Positions 38,901 through 41,192 are shown, counted from the first letter of the stretch. The stretch is DNA of 64,000 bases from Trichobilharzia regenti (GCA_944472135.2 OX235264.1:92080319-92144318); one strand, 5' to 3'. The notes: generated from the letters alone by a model not told the origin. A program made the numbers and translations.

Positions 38901-40438
38901 TTACTTTTAGTTTGCTTTTGTTTTAATAATTAGTTCACTATGATCACACTCAAATGCTCCTTTTGTACATTGTCACACCCTCTCTTTATTCTCACTCAAT
39001 AGCAATTTTAACCTTATCAAATTTCTAACTTTGTATCGTTGACTACACGTGATTTACAACTTTTATTTTTTACTTCTAAAACCACTTCTGAGTAATTATA
39101 TCAATTATGTCACCATGCCCCTATTATTCAATAATAGACTACTATACATCATTTTGGTAAATATAAACACGACTGTACAGACTGTGAAGATGATTTAGTC
39201 GATAAAGAAAATTTTGTTCGCTGAATTTGTCTTTTATTTTCGTCAAAAAACAAAGTGAAAAAAATGACAAAATCAACATCAACAAGAGGTCGAGACATGC
39301 GTCATCGCTTTCCTCAACAAACAATGATGCTAGCTGGTATATAAGATTAGATTGGAGAAAAGAAGTCAACGGTGATCAAACTAAAAACCTGGTTTCGATC
39401 TATGAAGTCTTTGGCAGTTGGTTTGAGTCACACACACACACACACAGAGAAGACTCTAGAGGATCTAGACTTCACGGACGATTTCGTTCTAGAATAATGT
39501 TACACAAACTGGAAGTATTACAGGCATAAACCAACAAGTTGTAAGAAGAAGTAGTGAAGCAAAGATAGAACTTCAGGTGAACATGAAGAAGACGAAGGTG
39601 ATGAAGATAACCGAACAAAAACGATAACAAAAAGCACCATTCACTATCAACGGAGAAATTCGAAAGAGGCCGCTGCCTTCACTTACCTAGGCAGCAAGCA
39701 TCGTATGAACTACAGGCGGAAAGGATGAAAATGTCAAAGGCAGAATCGGAAAAGCAAGGCGGATGTTCGTCACTTACAAATCAGCACTCAGTACAAAGAA
39801 CACAAACGGTAAGTCATTCAATTCTTCTATATGCATCAGAAACTCCCACTGCTCGTCACAAAAAGCATTTCCAACAGCCTGATGCAGACTTTCATTAACA
39901 GATGTCTTCGCTGGCTTCACACTGCAGATTTGACGGCTAACCAGAAAGAATTAGAAACGAGAAACTCTGGAAGCGAACGACCATGAATCTATTGCTAAAA
40001 ATAATATCCTAGAGAAAATGGAAACGGTCGGGCTACACTGCGCAACAAGCCAACGTTCGATTGGAATCCAAAAAGGCAACGACGATTTTAGCATTAGTTT
40101 GAGGATGATATGCAGATTATGTGAGTCGGAAGAGATGACAGCCTATGGGCAATCATTGAGGCAGCTAAGAAGGACTGCAAAGAAAAATACAAAAGGTGAA
40201 GATGTACTGTGTTGAAGCTTTATGTTCCACTCAGAACCCAAGGGAATAATAATAATAAAATCTTATACGAAGCATGCAGTATAAATGCACCCCCACTAAC
40301 ATACAAAACAGTGTTACTGAGATAAATAAAACTTGACAGGAAAACACACACCGGGGAAATACAACTCACCTTACTTCTTAAAGTATCACATCTTTGCTGG
40401 AGAATAGGTATTATAGTGACAGCAGAATCAGCAGCCAT
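633..40438 (-). CDS. raf: RAF-family serine/threonine kinase (B-Raf type), partial gene of 10 visible exons
   Basis: RAF kinases couple active Ras to MEK/ERK; they are cytosolic and are recruited to the plasma membrane by Ras-GTP. Ten exons join with consistent phases: 40438-40370, 38141-37504, 34541-34375, 34014-33891, 26327-25955, 25630-24400, 15655-15522, 10960-10770, 6345-6169 and 792-633. They give 1088 codons. Visible order: B-Raf-specific region (about 1-110), Ras-binding domain (about 183-236), C1 zinc finger (269-314), CR2 14-3-3 site (428-433), Asn/Ser-rich linker (458-867), kinase from 913. Key residues: GSGSFG loop 934-939, Lys953, Glu971, HRD 1044-1046, DFG 1063-1065. The C-lobe after Trp-Met lies off the left edge. 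The acidic N-region and the extra N-terminal domain favour B-Raf over Raf-1. Introns reach 8.7 kb and are full of transposons. Identification is secure; the exact start of exon 6 is the weakest boundary. Confidence 0.95.
1013..1372. mobile_element. Inverted-dimer tRNA-headed SINE with hammerhead-like module (family 2)
   Basis: A minus-strand half (about 1013-1225) and a plus-strand half (about 1226-1372) lie head to head. Each half has a tRNA-like B-box segment (GTTCGAAC type), the core-like TGATGAAGA stretch, and a tail ending in ...GATGATGAAATCC. The same architecture is seen at 20130-20650 and 38355-38712. The plus half here is diverged (ACCGATGAAGA). Confidence 0.7.
1814..2092 (-). mobile_element. 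Sm-alpha-like hammerhead SINE, degenerate copy
   Basis: Read on the minus strand this has a tRNA-like head with GGGTTCCAGCC as B box, then a decayed hammerhead region, then the shared 3' body (the segment including CATCTGCACAAGAAGCC) and the end GGGAAAATCTAAATTGAATT. Its hammerhead core is lost. It is the most complete monomer of this family in the window and shows the head-ribozyme-body order. Confidence 0.72.
2113..2228. mobile_element. Sm-alpha-like inverted fragment
   Basis: A minus-strand 3' end (GATTTTCCCATCGATTGATT and onward) is joined directly to a plus-strand fragment beginning CACTCACTGGGGAATGCAGG, the lead-in of the hammerhead. The same type of junction is seen at 35804-35992. 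The hammerhead itself is not preserved here. Confidence 0.55.
2600..2800 (+). mobile_element. LINE 3' end fragment (type B)
   Basis: It matches the 3' ends at 4390-4570 (opposite strand) and 41574-41760: a coding tail, then CTTCCGCACATTTGTGCAAAG, a hairpin-forming segment, and a CAGACAGACAGA run. There is no RT domain in this copy. Confidence 0.7.
2830..3350. other. RAF intron, nothing recognised
   Basis: No gene, RNA or clear repeat copy could be supported here. The open frames are under 65 codons and have no recognisable motif. Confidence 0.5.
3360..4160 (-). repeat. Dispersed repeat, inverted relative to 5590-6010
   Basis: The stretch is interrupted by the element at 3530-3962. Its outer parts match, in reverse complement, the sequence at about 5590-6010, including AATTACGATGTGTAATAATCTGG and the TCAGAGGTGTAATAAGCAGAAG segment. 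A third diverged copy is at about 38960-39250. The two arms enclose the LINE at 4290-5455. Confidence 0.7.
3530..3962 (-). mobile_element. Dispersed repeat R3 (unclassified, retroposon-like)
   Basis: It is a near-full copy of the unit seen on the plus strand at 15735-16385. It contains an open frame of 152 codons (3985-3527, minus) that runs into the flank and encodes nothing I recognise. One end carries the GCACCAAGAAAGATGCGCC segment, also at 16345-16375 and 42860-42890. The flanks both carry a TTGTAGA-A/G-AT motif, compatible with a short target duplication. Confidence 0.6.
4290..5455 (-). mobile_element. Non-LTR retrotransposon (LINE type B), internally deleted
   Basis: Contains a 290-codon reverse-transcriptase frame followed by the family's 3' UTR with the TTTGTGCAAAG hairpin and a GACAGACAGACAG run (about 4390-4440). 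It is flanked by inverted copies of another repeat. The polymerase lacks the catalytic palm, so the copy cannot mobilise itself. Confidence 0.85.
4579..5451 (-). pseudogene. LINE reverse transcriptase with catalytic palm deleted
   Basis: The frame reads [64 protein letters not shown] and GVRQGCP, the ordered RT motifs up to block B. It then jumps directly to the element's C-terminal segment ([16 protein letters not shown]... QWRRCIHSL). The YADD-containing block, thumb and the YGCETWPL-type region are absent. The frame remains open across the join, so this is a clean internal deletion rather than gradual decay. In the related copy at 40600-41760 the region upstream of this C-terminal segment is present, which supports a deletion here. 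Confidence 0.85.
5590..6010 (+). repeat. Dispersed repeat, partner of 3360-4160
   Basis: Reverse-complement copy of the outer parts of 3360-4160, without the R3 insertion, so it shows the uninterrupted sequence at the R3 insertion point (ATTTCTACAATAGTACC). No coding capacity recognised. Confidence 0.65.
6169..6345 (-). CDS. raf: RAF exon 9: kinase alpha-C to alpha-E
   Basis: Residues 977-1034. Acceptor is TCTAG just above 6345 and donor is GTATGT below 6169. It encodes [12 protein letters not shown], the hinge segment [12 protein letters not shown] and the helix [15 protein letters not shown], nearly colinear with human BRAF ([29 protein letters not shown]). The first nucleotide completes an Arg codon from exon 8, giving the RAF-typical SVLRKTRH join. 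Confidence 0.96.
6405..6774 (+). repeat. Solo-LTR-like repeat
   Basis: The unit begins TGTGGTGAGAGC and ends GTTAGAACA. It contains two CCAAT motifs, a TATAAATG-like stretch near 6708 and an AATAAGCGATCTG stretch near the end. It is repeated at 26428-27039 with TATAAATA and AATAAACGATCTG in the same places, in the same orientation. The TG...CA ends and promoter and poly(A)-like order suggest an LTR, but I found no matching flank duplication. Confidence 0.6.
7071..7880 (+). mobile_element. Degenerate RTE-like LINE fragment (type A)
   Basis: It can be aligned by eye with the 3' halves at 22330-23512 and 39400-40255: the CGTTTCAACTACA-GG-GGAACGGATGAAGATGTC segment, the AAAATGTAAAGTC segment and the GAGGAGG-TCG-ATGACATCG segment in the same order. 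All frames are broken. Confidence 0.6.
7880..9110 (+). pseudogene. Degenerate Penelope-like element (RT end and GIY-YIG)
   Basis: Broken frames read like the end of a Penelope RT ([22 protein letters not shown], then a segment resembling the YxxxLVKTL/ICS/NGYPxxFI block at 8120-8270). About 8510-8690 resembles a GIY-YIG endonuclease ([12 protein letters not shown]..., [22 protein letters not shown] in different frames). Many stops and shifts; no function expected. Confidence 0.6.
9250..9745 (-). pseudogene. LINE (type B) RT fragment with YADD block
   Basis: On the minus strand, about 9690-9640 reads [15 protein letters not shown], the RT catalytic block (two Asp of YADD), followed by a decayed thumb segment. 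It continues, on the other side of the SINE at 9747-9960, into the upstream RT part at 10020-10165. Confidence 0.7.
9747..9960 (+). mobile_element. tRNA-Gly-derived SINE
   Basis: The head resembles tRNA-Gly: GGTGGCATAGAGGTAGGACGC as A-box region and GTTCGATCCCC as B box. Then come the family body (TTAAGCCAGTA type sequence, CTAGCAACCCC) and a 3' end CCCTATATTCCACTTAGAAA. It splits a type-B LINE. The tail resembles the 3' hairpin of the RTE-like LINEs here. Confidence 0.82.
10020..10165 (-). pseudogene. LINE (type B) RT fragment
   Basis: In minus frames the segment reads [20 protein letters not shown] and the [18 protein letters not shown] region, matching [15 protein letters not shown] and [14 protein letters not shown] at 4579-5451. 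It is the upstream part of the LINE split by the tRNA-Gly SINE. Confidence 0.7.
10265..10345 (+). repeat. Possible degenerate Sm-alpha hammerhead fragment
   Basis: Carries CTCACTCACTGGGATGCAGGTACATCC, the lead-in of the hammerhead in the 41.3-kb and 35.9-kb copies, but the core (CTGANGA) and stem II are not preserved. Confidence 0.4.
10770..10960 (-). CDS. raf: RAF exon 8: start of kinase domain
   Basis: Residues 913-976. The exon is bounded by TTTTAG above 10960 and a GTAATA donor below 10770. It encodes [10 protein letters not shown], the P-loop GSGSFG (934-939), the VAIK lysine (Lys953), the [10 protein letters not shown] segment (human APTPQQLQAF) and the alpha-C Glu971. Relative to human BRAF RRDSSDDWEI, the Ser446 position and two acidic residues before Trp are kept, which is the B-Raf-like constitutively negative N-region; Raf-1 has tyrosines there. 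Confidence 0.97.
11340..11668 (+). mobile_element. RTE-like LINE 3' end (type A)
   Basis: Encodes in broken frames the C-terminal [33 protein letters not shown] and [12 protein letters not shown] segments, then GTTCCTCTAGGTAC and an AATAATAA tail. It lies tail to tail with 11845-12372. Confidence 0.78.
11845..12372 (-). mobile_element. RTE-like LINE 3' end (type A)
   Basis: Inverted relative to the previous copy, with a perfect GTTCCTCTAGGAAC hairpin at its 3' end (11863-11876) and an adjoining ATT-rich tail (11821-11850). The minus frame at 12373-12074 reads [20 protein letters not shown], the segment preceding the usual YGSETW. Confidence 0.78.
12480..12600 (-). mobile_element. LINE type B 3' end fragment
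   Basis: Matches the 3' ends at 30640-30760 and 41870-41960 (GTTTCAACATAGACCTTTGC and the following CAGAAGTGCA). Only the UTR is present. Confidence 0.6.
12640..12960 (-). mobile_element. Penelope-like element 3' end fragment
   Basis: Shares with 32165-32420 and 27230-27660 the TTTCGAGCACAATTTATCA segment, the CATAATCATATCAAGG segment and the coding end that gives ...[10 protein letters not shown] in the intact copy. No open frame remains. Confidence 0.7.
13300..13420 (+). mobile_element. LINE type B 3' end fragment
   Basis: Resembles the 2600-2800 copy (TTTCCCTACCTTTGTGTGCTACATAGAGTG, then a GTGCAAAGTTC segment). It is well diverged. Confidence 0.5.
13520..14140 (+). repeat. Diverged repeat stretch, R3-related in part
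   Basis: About 13550-13860 shares order and words with 36480-36800 (CAGCTGCATGTCCACC / CCAGCTGTAGG, GAGGAACACC, AGAAGACAGAAGTCTACC). A poly-C run of about 16 lies at 13615-13630. Frames of 66 and 81 codons here have no recognisable motif and I do not call them genes. Confidence 0.4.
14330..14415 (-). repeat. tRNA-Gly-like SINE head fragment
   Basis: On the minus strand: GTGACACAGTGGTTAGGACT as A-box region, then CATGCACATGGTCCAAGG and GTTCGAACCCCTGCCGAC as B-box region. The SINE body is missing. Confidence 0.6.
14869..15065. repeat. 50-bp minisatellite, 4 copies, with CCAAT palindrome
   Basis: Units begin at GGCCAAT near 14871, 14921, 14971 and 15020, so the period is 50, 50 and 49. Each unit contains CCAAT-N4-ATTGG (the last one is interrupted) followed by CCAGACTG and ATCGATCACTT. 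The first three units are almost identical. Confidence 0.92.
15522..15655 (-). CDS. raf: RAF exon 7: linker before kinase
   Basis: Residues 868-912. Acceptor TTTCATAG above 15655, donor GTAAGT below 15522. It encodes [20 protein letters not shown] and [14 protein letters not shown], a Ser-rich segment leading into RRSSNDEW. No catalytic residue lies here; it is accepted because both phases fit (1 nt from exon 6, phase 0 into exon 8) and the splice sites are strong. Confidence 0.85.
15735..16385 (+). mobile_element. Dispersed repeat R3, plus copy
   Basis: Matches 3530-3962 in reverse complement across about 350 bp and carries the end segment GGCACATCCTTCTTGGTGCC (16346-16365). A 113-codon frame (15764-16105) is the counterpart of the minus frame at 3527-3985 and resembles no known protein. 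It includes an extra AT-rich stretch at about 16110-16330 that is also seen near 42900-43020. Confidence 0.6.
16265..16420. repeat. AT dinucleotide microsatellites
   Basis: Short TA runs at 16268-16283 and 16391-16418. Confidence 0.85.
16440..17250 (-). mobile_element. RTE-like LINE 3' half (type A)
   Basis: Minus strand counterpart of 19500-20115: the two share the sequence coding [20 protein letters not shown], the AAAGGGTGGCGGCGAGTTGG segment and the ...CTATGTTCCTCTAGGAA end. ATT-rich tail at 16442-16460. Confidence 0.8.
17260..17700. other. RAF intron, nothing recognised
   Basis: A 104-codon minus frame (17732-17418) has no motif I know and begins in the SINE tail; I do not regard it as a gene. 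The rest is featureless. Confidence 0.4.
17705..17935 (-). mobile_element. tRNA-Gly-derived SINE
   Basis: Head on minus strand GTCGGTGGTATAGCGGTTAG with GGGGTTCGATCCCGGCCGG as B box; tail CCCTATGTTCCACTGGGAAC at 17717-17736. It abuts an AT microsatellite (17932-17974). Confidence 0.85.
17932..17974. repeat. AT microsatellite
   Basis: About 21 TA repeats next to the SINE head. Confidence 0.9.
18690..18830 (+). pseudogene. Penelope GIY-YIG fragment
   Basis: The GGTCAAAGTGGACTCCCC segment and CTGTGAAAAGACACGACAT match the nucleotides coding [10 protein letters not shown] and AVKRHD at 21600-22082. Frames are broken. Confidence 0.65.
18828..19000 (+). mobile_element. Family-2 SINE half with hammerhead-like module
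   Basis: Starts in the family's central spacer (GTAGGGTGCAACAGGTCGGG), lacks most of the tRNA head, and carries TGTACTGATGGAGAGTCC, GGGACGAAACAGCTGTCCAG and a tail ending CCCTACGAACCATTACTTG. Stem II and the ACAGCTGT palindrome are intact. Confidence 0.7.
19500..20115 (+). mobile_element. RTE-like LINE 3' half (type A)
   Basis: Reads in broken frames the C-terminal [30 protein letters not shown] and [20 protein letters not shown] segments, then GTTCCTCTAGGAAG and an AATAATAAT tail. A SINE dimer is inserted exactly in the tail. Confidence 0.82.
20130..20650. mobile_element. Inverted-dimer hammerhead-like SINE with 14-bp target duplication
   Basis: The left half (minus) and right half (plus) both carry a complete tRNA-like head (GGCTCAATGGTCTACGAGC, B box GGTTCGAGCC or GGTTCAAACCCC), the TGATGAAG core-like stretch, stem II (GTCCCAAACTAGGAC) and a tail. 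Heads face each other around a spacer of about 120 bp. The whole is flanked by GGAAATAATAATAA at 20116-20129 and 20651-20664, so the palindrome was inserted as one piece into the tail of the LINE at 19500-20115. Confidence 0.85.
20930..21225 (-). mobile_element. RTE-like LINE 3' end (type A), diverged
   Basis: Minus strand of the ...GGGGTCAGCTTAAGAGGACGGC segment and the TTTTCCACTTGGAACC end (20937-20952) correspond in order to other type A ends. Frames broken. Confidence 0.65.
21270..22300 (+). mobile_element. Penelope-like element with inverted copy of its own 3' end at the 5' side
   Basis: The segment 21283-21620 is the reverse complement of 22078-22290 plus more, including the TGGTCAATACAGATGTAAAG words and the AGAAAGGTGGACGACGAAAGC segment. 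Between them is the endonuclease frame. The RT is missing, so it is a 5'-truncated copy with an inverted terminal unit, a layout known for Penelope elements. Confidence 0.8.
21600..22082 (+). CDS. GIY-YIG endonuclease end of a Penelope-like element
   Basis: 160 codons, from the inverted repeat to TAA at 22080. The C-terminal two thirds match the Penelope endonuclease: IYKI (56-59) as the GIY half, CMKC (61-64) of the associated Cys pair, YIG (68-70), RIRIQEH with the catalytic-type Arg and His84, and the later Glu in AREFLEA. This nuclease nicks target DNA for reverse transcription. The first 40 residues derive from unrelated flank and include a hydrophobic stretch (residues 9-25), so the start is not that of the original protein. 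No RT is present, so the copy is not autonomous. Confidence 0.8.
   Translation: MDFKISRHMIYFLLVGSFALYFIMFVNRTQASPQSINSILCKPKDSTEKEDEINTIYKINCMKCKRHYIGQQSGRPLRIRIQEHKSAVKRHDIYSLKSMHIDNYGHQFDWDKVEILERGNTKNAREFLEAWYSNEYPINEHVNIDQIYQLIKSISCNQKV
22330..23512 (+). pseudogene. RTE-like LINE (type A) RT C-half
   Basis: Reads [20 protein letters not shown] and [20 protein letters not shown], the RT block with VRQGCLLSP, then MRQTVG, then in another frame LEDLDFARG where LEDLDFADD is expected, and further C-terminal parts. The 3' end is CTATGTTCCACTAGGAACCC and AATAATATTAATAAT. Multiple frameshifts inactivate it. Confidence 0.85.
23873..24235. mobile_element. Inverted-dimer SINE, family 2, diverged
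   Basis: Minus half at 23873-24065, plus half at about 24075-24235. The minus half reads GTACTACTGACGAGTCTC, i.e. a core of the canonical CTGANGA form (CTGACGA) directly before stem II, unlike other copies. The plus half retains AAGGACGAAACAACCG. Confidence 0.65.
24400..25630 (-). CDS. raf: RAF exon 6: long Asn/Ser-rich linker
   Basis: Residues 458-868. The donor GTACTT lies below 24400, and the exon ends with one nucleotide that joins exon 7 as Asp. The acceptor CAG at 25631-25633 keeps the phase with exon 5; a stronger-looking site (TGTAG at 25695, preceded by 160 bases without AG) would shift the frame. The encoded linker has runs of Asn and Ser, a GGGGG run, and several clustered His and Tyr. 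It lies between CR2 and the kinase, where human BRAF has about 70 residues, and is likely disordered. The frame is open for over 430 codons, which supports it being coding. Confidence 0.82.
25955..26327 (-). CDS. raf: RAF exon 5: CR2 with 14-3-3 site
   Basis: Residues 334-457. The exon holds [18 protein letters not shown], which aligns with human BRAF RDRSSSAPNVHINTIEP. Ser431 corresponds to BRAF Ser365 and Raf-1 Ser259, the inhibitory 14-3-3 docking phosphosite. The acceptor CCCTAG above 26327 gives the right phase from exon 4 (AA+T); an alternative TTTTCAG 30 bases upstream would not. Donor GTAGTT below 25955. A Gly-rich run (GGAGGGG) precedes the site. Confidence 0.92.
26428..27039 (+). 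repeat. Solo-LTR-like repeat interrupted by a SINE
   Basis: Second copy of the 6405-6774 unit: TGTGATGAGAGCTG at the start, TATAAATACC near 26972, AATAAACGATCTG near 26992, GTTACAAAACA at the end. The SINE at 26500-26735 lies inside it. It sits 100 bp upstream of RAF exon 5. Confidence 0.6.
26500..26735 (-). mobile_element. tRNA-Gly-derived SINE
   Basis: Minus strand: GTCGGTGGCACAACGGTTAG, GGGGTTCGATCCCCTGCCG, the CTAGCAACCCCATCCTGT body and the CCCTATGTTCCACTGGGAAC 3' hairpin (26511-26530). Confidence 0.87.
27085..29440. mobile_element. Penelope-like fold-back: inverted ends around a degenerate copy
   Basis: 27085-27665 (minus) is the inverse of 28105-28530 joined to 29340-29440 (plus). 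Between them 27690-28175 is a decayed coding part reading [20 protein letters not shown] and [18 protein letters not shown], a close match to the intact copy at 32292-33347, followed by stops. A separate unit (28530-29345) interrupts the right arm. Confidence 0.8.
28530..29345. mobile_element. Fold-back unit with about 60-bp terminal inverted repeats
   Basis: The left end CTTTTCACAGTTATAGATA... AATACAAGC-ACATTATTC is repeated in reverse at 29283-29345 (GAATAATGTGGCTTGTATTT ... AACTGTGAAAAG). The interior of about 690 bases shows no transposase. The end sequence also resembles the Penelope unit near 27175-27210, so it may derive from it. Confidence 0.6.
29480..29690 (+). mobile_element. RTE-like LINE 3' tail, diverged
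   Basis: ATGAAGCTCAATGTTTCACTTGGAACC and an ATTATTATTAATATT tail at the end; only the last 200 bases can be matched to type A. Confidence 0.5.
29705..30535 (-). mobile_element. RTE-like LINE 3' half (type A), diverged
   Basis: It begins with the TTCCAAGTGGAACATACGG hairpin end (29728-29746) and runs back through segments parallel to 16440-17250 (GCTCCACTGCTTCG, CCAACTCGCCATTTCCCATTC, GTTGGCTCGTTAACAGCG). Partly duplicated near 29990-30110 by a short stretch resembling type B. No open frame. Confidence 0.65.
30640..31500 (-). pseudogene. LINE type B, C-terminal part and 3' UTR
   Basis: Minus frames read [40 protein letters not shown] and [12 protein letters not shown], the post-RT segment of this LINE class. 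Upstream in the forward direction is the ...GTTTCAACATACAACTTTGC 3' UTR. Frames are interrupted between about 31070 and 31240. Confidence 0.78.
31931..32150 (-). mobile_element. Family-2 SINE half
   Basis: Minus strand tRNA-like head, then CGTACTACGGGTGAGTCCCAGCCTAGGACGAG, a diverged hammerhead-like module with stem II intact, then ATAGCTGTCAAGTAC. The spacer segment ACTTCTACCAATTCATGAC is at 32090-32110. Confidence 0.6.
32165..33360 (-). mobile_element. Penelope-like element, 5'-truncated, intact frame
   Basis: Contains the 351-codon RT-endonuclease frame at 33347-32292 and the family's 3' end (TCGAAACGTCATCAG segment, about 32225-32240). 5'-truncated inside the RT. No frameshift or stop, so it is probably a recent insertion. 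Confidence 0.85.
32292..33347 (-). CDS. Penelope-like RT (palm onward) fused to GIY-YIG endonuclease
   Basis: The frame opens just before the catalytic RT block: [12 protein letters not shown], with the YVDD aspartates at residues 24-25. It continues with the thumb-like segment ([44 protein letters not shown]), then the endonuclease: IIYKI (225-229), CNDC (231-234), YIG (238-240), RLSEHK with catalytic-type residues, a His cluster (HALTHNH) and Glu309. Known elements use this protein for target-primed reverse transcription. The RT fingers and the first half of the palm are missing, so it cannot work alone despite the clean frame. Confidence 0.88.
   Translation of the reverse strand: MDSWENSALNTFNPTPKIWWRYVDDTFTVLKTEHISSFLTHINSQVEGIKFTFESENEQGELAMLDCKIKRIEEGKLHTSVYRKPTHSNRYLDFNSSHPLTVKAGLVKCLTNRAVALSSTKKDLNDELKQIEEALVLNNYPIKFIRKIIKGQKQNKNNCETSNNNINKKEYKSSTVIPYKEGTSETLRRILNKIGIRVAFKPTNSLRDKLCRLKDPVDPIRQNNIIYKIPCNDCEVNYIGQTSRSGVVRLSEHKNLAKVRMVDPEKINNLKKSSAIAMHALTHNHTIGWERVKILKSNLGRWRERLITEFLFIESTPNTCNRNDSSLIPEIWKILLPIKSSENQEKNNGTI
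33360..33410 (+). repeat. Family-2 SINE tail fragment
   Basis: Only the end is present: ...CAATCCGTGATCAA, then GGAATCAAATCCCTACAAAC. Confidence 0.45.
33520..33800 (+). mobile_element. Family-2 SINE half
   Basis: tRNA-like head (GAATGGTCTACAAGCTCACC, B box GGATTCGAAACC), a disordered core (CTGCCCATGAGTCCC), GACGAAACAGCTGTCC and the family tail. The ACAGCTGT palindrome is conserved. Confidence 0.7.
33891..34014 (-). CDS. raf: RAF exon 4: second half of C1 zinc finger
   Basis: Residues 292-332 plus 2 nt. It starts after AAAAG above 34014 and ends at a GTAAGA donor. It encodes [22 protein letters not shown]; with exon 3 this provides Cys295, Cys298, His303, Cys306 and Cys314, matching Raf-1 Cys165, Cys168, His173, Cys176 and Cys184. 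The C1 domain binds membrane lipid and Ras and takes part in autoinhibition. Confidence 0.95.
34083..34340. mobile_element. Inverted-dimer SINE, family 2, diverged
   Basis: Minus half (tail GATATCAGTTAGAGAACCATT, head about 34180-34230) and a plus half (about 34230-34340) ending ...ACTATCCGTCCTACTC. The plus core is mutated; GGACGAAACAAC is kept. Confidence 0.55.
34375..34541 (-). CDS. raf: RAF exon 3: RBD-C1 linker and first half of C1
   Basis: Residues 236-291. The exon follows ATTTAG above 34541 and ends at GTAAGT. It carries [21 protein letters not shown], aligned to Raf-1 LDWNTDAASLIGEELQVDF, then His269, [15 protein letters not shown] with Cys282 and Cys285, zinc ligands of the C1 domain. 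Confidence 0.95.
34680..34930 (+). repeat. Repeat R3, degenerate copy
   Basis: Order of words follows 15755-15880 (CCTTGACGTGGTGATTGGG, ACGAGCTACACTGACTGG, CTGCAGTTACCGG), with large divergence. Confidence 0.5.
34935..35790. other. RAF intron, nothing recognised
   Basis: No gene or defined repeat could be supported. Frames of 62-91 codons (34981-35169, 35525-35800) have no motif. Confidence 0.45.
35804..35992. mobile_element. Inverted Sm-alpha unit with 11-bp target duplication
   Basis: A minus-strand 3' end (GATTTTCCCATTGATTGATT... AGGTTGAAATGTCGGCC) is joined to a plus-strand hammerhead part ending CATCCACCAATTCACTGG. The flanks TAATTCACTTG occur at 35793-35803 and 35993-36003, so the inverted unit is a single insertion. 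Confidence 0.78.
35907..35967 (+). ncRNA. Hammerhead ribozyme, Sm-alpha type, probably inactive
   Basis: Outer stem GCAG/CTGC, stem I, stem II loop CCCAAATAGG and the GAAATGCGCATC segment are recognisable. The core reads TTGACGA where C3 should be C, and the closing pair of stem II is lost (GGAAGAAA for GGACGAAA). Confidence 0.75.
36240..36500 (-). repeat. Repeat R3, degenerate copy
   Basis: Same orientation as 3530-3962: CCCAGACTGAAGCATCTAG, AGTCTAATCCACAAG, GTTCCCATGCTTTCCGATGACC. Diverged; a poly-C run is at 36700-36710 nearby. Confidence 0.5.
36745..37345 (+). pseudogene. LINE type B, C-terminal part, degenerate
   Basis: Follows 40660-41110 closely in order (GACATGGCCATTGAAAGTTGAGG, GGTTAGGACATGTGTTAC, CACCAGTTAGTTTAAGCCAG). 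Several frameshifts. Confidence 0.75.
37504..38141 (-). CDS. raf: RAF exon 2: B-Raf-specific region and Ras-binding domain
   Basis: Residues 24-235 plus 2 nt. After the acceptor GAACAG the exon begins [20 protein letters not shown] helical segment with YTCELEDW resembles BRAF YTSKLDAL. Then come Asn and Ser/Thr-rich runs and the RBD ([39 protein letters not shown]). Ras contacts equivalent to Raf-1 Arg59, Asn64, Gln66, Lys84 and the essential Arg89 are kept; Arg67 is Phe and Lys87 is Ser. The N-terminal region is the reason for calling this B-Raf type. Donor GTAATT. Confidence 0.93.
38355..38712. mobile_element. Palindromic SINE, family 2, with matching ends
   Basis: Both ends are inverted copies: CAAGTGTTGGTTTGTAGGG at the left and CCCTACAAACCAACACTTG at the right, each followed by the GGTTACAGGATTTCAT segment. 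The left half (minus) is complete with head and hammerhead-like module; the right half is reduced to the tail (about 38660-38712), with the central spacer between. Confidence 0.78.
38779..38880 (-). repeat. Family-2 SINE spacer fragment
   Basis: Contains GTGACCAGTAGGGTGCAACA, also found in reverse at 20412-20432 and at 18828 onward. Confidence 0.5.
39400..40255 (+). pseudogene. RTE-like LINE (type A) RT C-half
   Basis: Reads [12 protein letters not shown] (RT catalytic block with FTDD in place of FADD), then the [12 protein letters not shown], TYLGSKH-like and later segments in several frames, ending GTTCCACTCAGAACCCAAGG and an AATAATAATAA tail. It lies in RAF intron 1, 115 bp from the exon 1 donor. 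Confidence 0.78.
40370..40438 (-). CDS. raf: RAF exon 1 with start codon
   Basis: Encodes [23 protein letters not shown] and ends at a GTGAGT donor (phase 0) that joins exon 2 in frame. The start is chosen because no in-frame upstream Met fits and the short N-terminus plus exon 2 has the length of the region before the B-Raf-specific helices. An out-of-frame ATG lies 25 bases upstream. Whether a further 5' non-coding exon exists cannot be told. Confidence 0.85.
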
Positions 40439-40463
40439 AACGCAGAGATTTCGGTGATTTCAT
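40428..40463 (-). promoter_or_regulatory. Short uORF overlapping the RAF start codon
   Basis: ATG at 40463 opens an 11-codon frame ending TGA at 40430-40428, which overlaps the RAF ATG by a few bases in another frame. If the transcript starts upstream it would lower RAF translation. The transcript 5' end is unknown. Confidence 0.45.
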
Positions 40464-41131
40464 CAAAGATAATATACACGGGAGTTGATCTGTAAAGAAT
40501 ATACCCTAAACAAAGAAAAGACCTTAAAAATTGAAGAGGATTTTTAACTGTACTTCTAAAAAACTACTGTATCATATGTGTTGTAATTCATACTTCGCCA
40601 GTTTACGCCGACTCTGGCGTAGACGAGATGTTCGACTATCGACCAAAGGGTGGGTGTACTGCTCATCAGTCCGCTCCGTCCTCCTTTATGGCTGTCAGTG
40701 AAACCTGGCCACTGAGAGTAGAGGGTATGAAAAGGCTAGCTGTCTTTGATCATAGGTGCCTGTGTTCTATCTCCCGTGTAAAGTGGTATAATAAGGTGAG
40801 CAAAATTGAAGTTAGGCGTCGAGTGCTAGGTAAACAGGGGAAATCAATCGACGAAGTCGTGAAGCTACAAAGACTGAGATGGTTAGGACATGTGTTACGT
40901 ATGCCAAGCCATCGCCTCCCTCGACGAGCAATGTTAGCGGATATAGGGTCAGGCTGGAAAAAAGCTAGCGGCGGTCAAACAAAAACTTGGCCTCACCAGT
41001 CAATGAAATCCACAACAGTTGGTCTAAGCCACGTAGGAAGGTGTAAACTTCCAGGCTGGGGTCCTCGGGACGGTAAAAACAAATGGTTGGAAACAATTGG
41101 TGACATGTATACAATTGGTGGATGGTGGCTA

Positions 41132-41192
41132 GCAGTGGAATCCAGGATGCGCATTTCGTCCTATTTGGGACTCATCAACTGGGTGTACCTGC
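41132..41192 (-). ncRNA. Hammerhead ribozyme, minus copy, core mutated
   Basis: Stem I (CCAG/CTGG), stem II (GTCC CAAATA GGAC), GAAA and the self-complementary ATGCGCAT of stem III are intact. The core reads TTGATGA, so C3 is U; this position is needed for activity. Confidence 0.85.
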
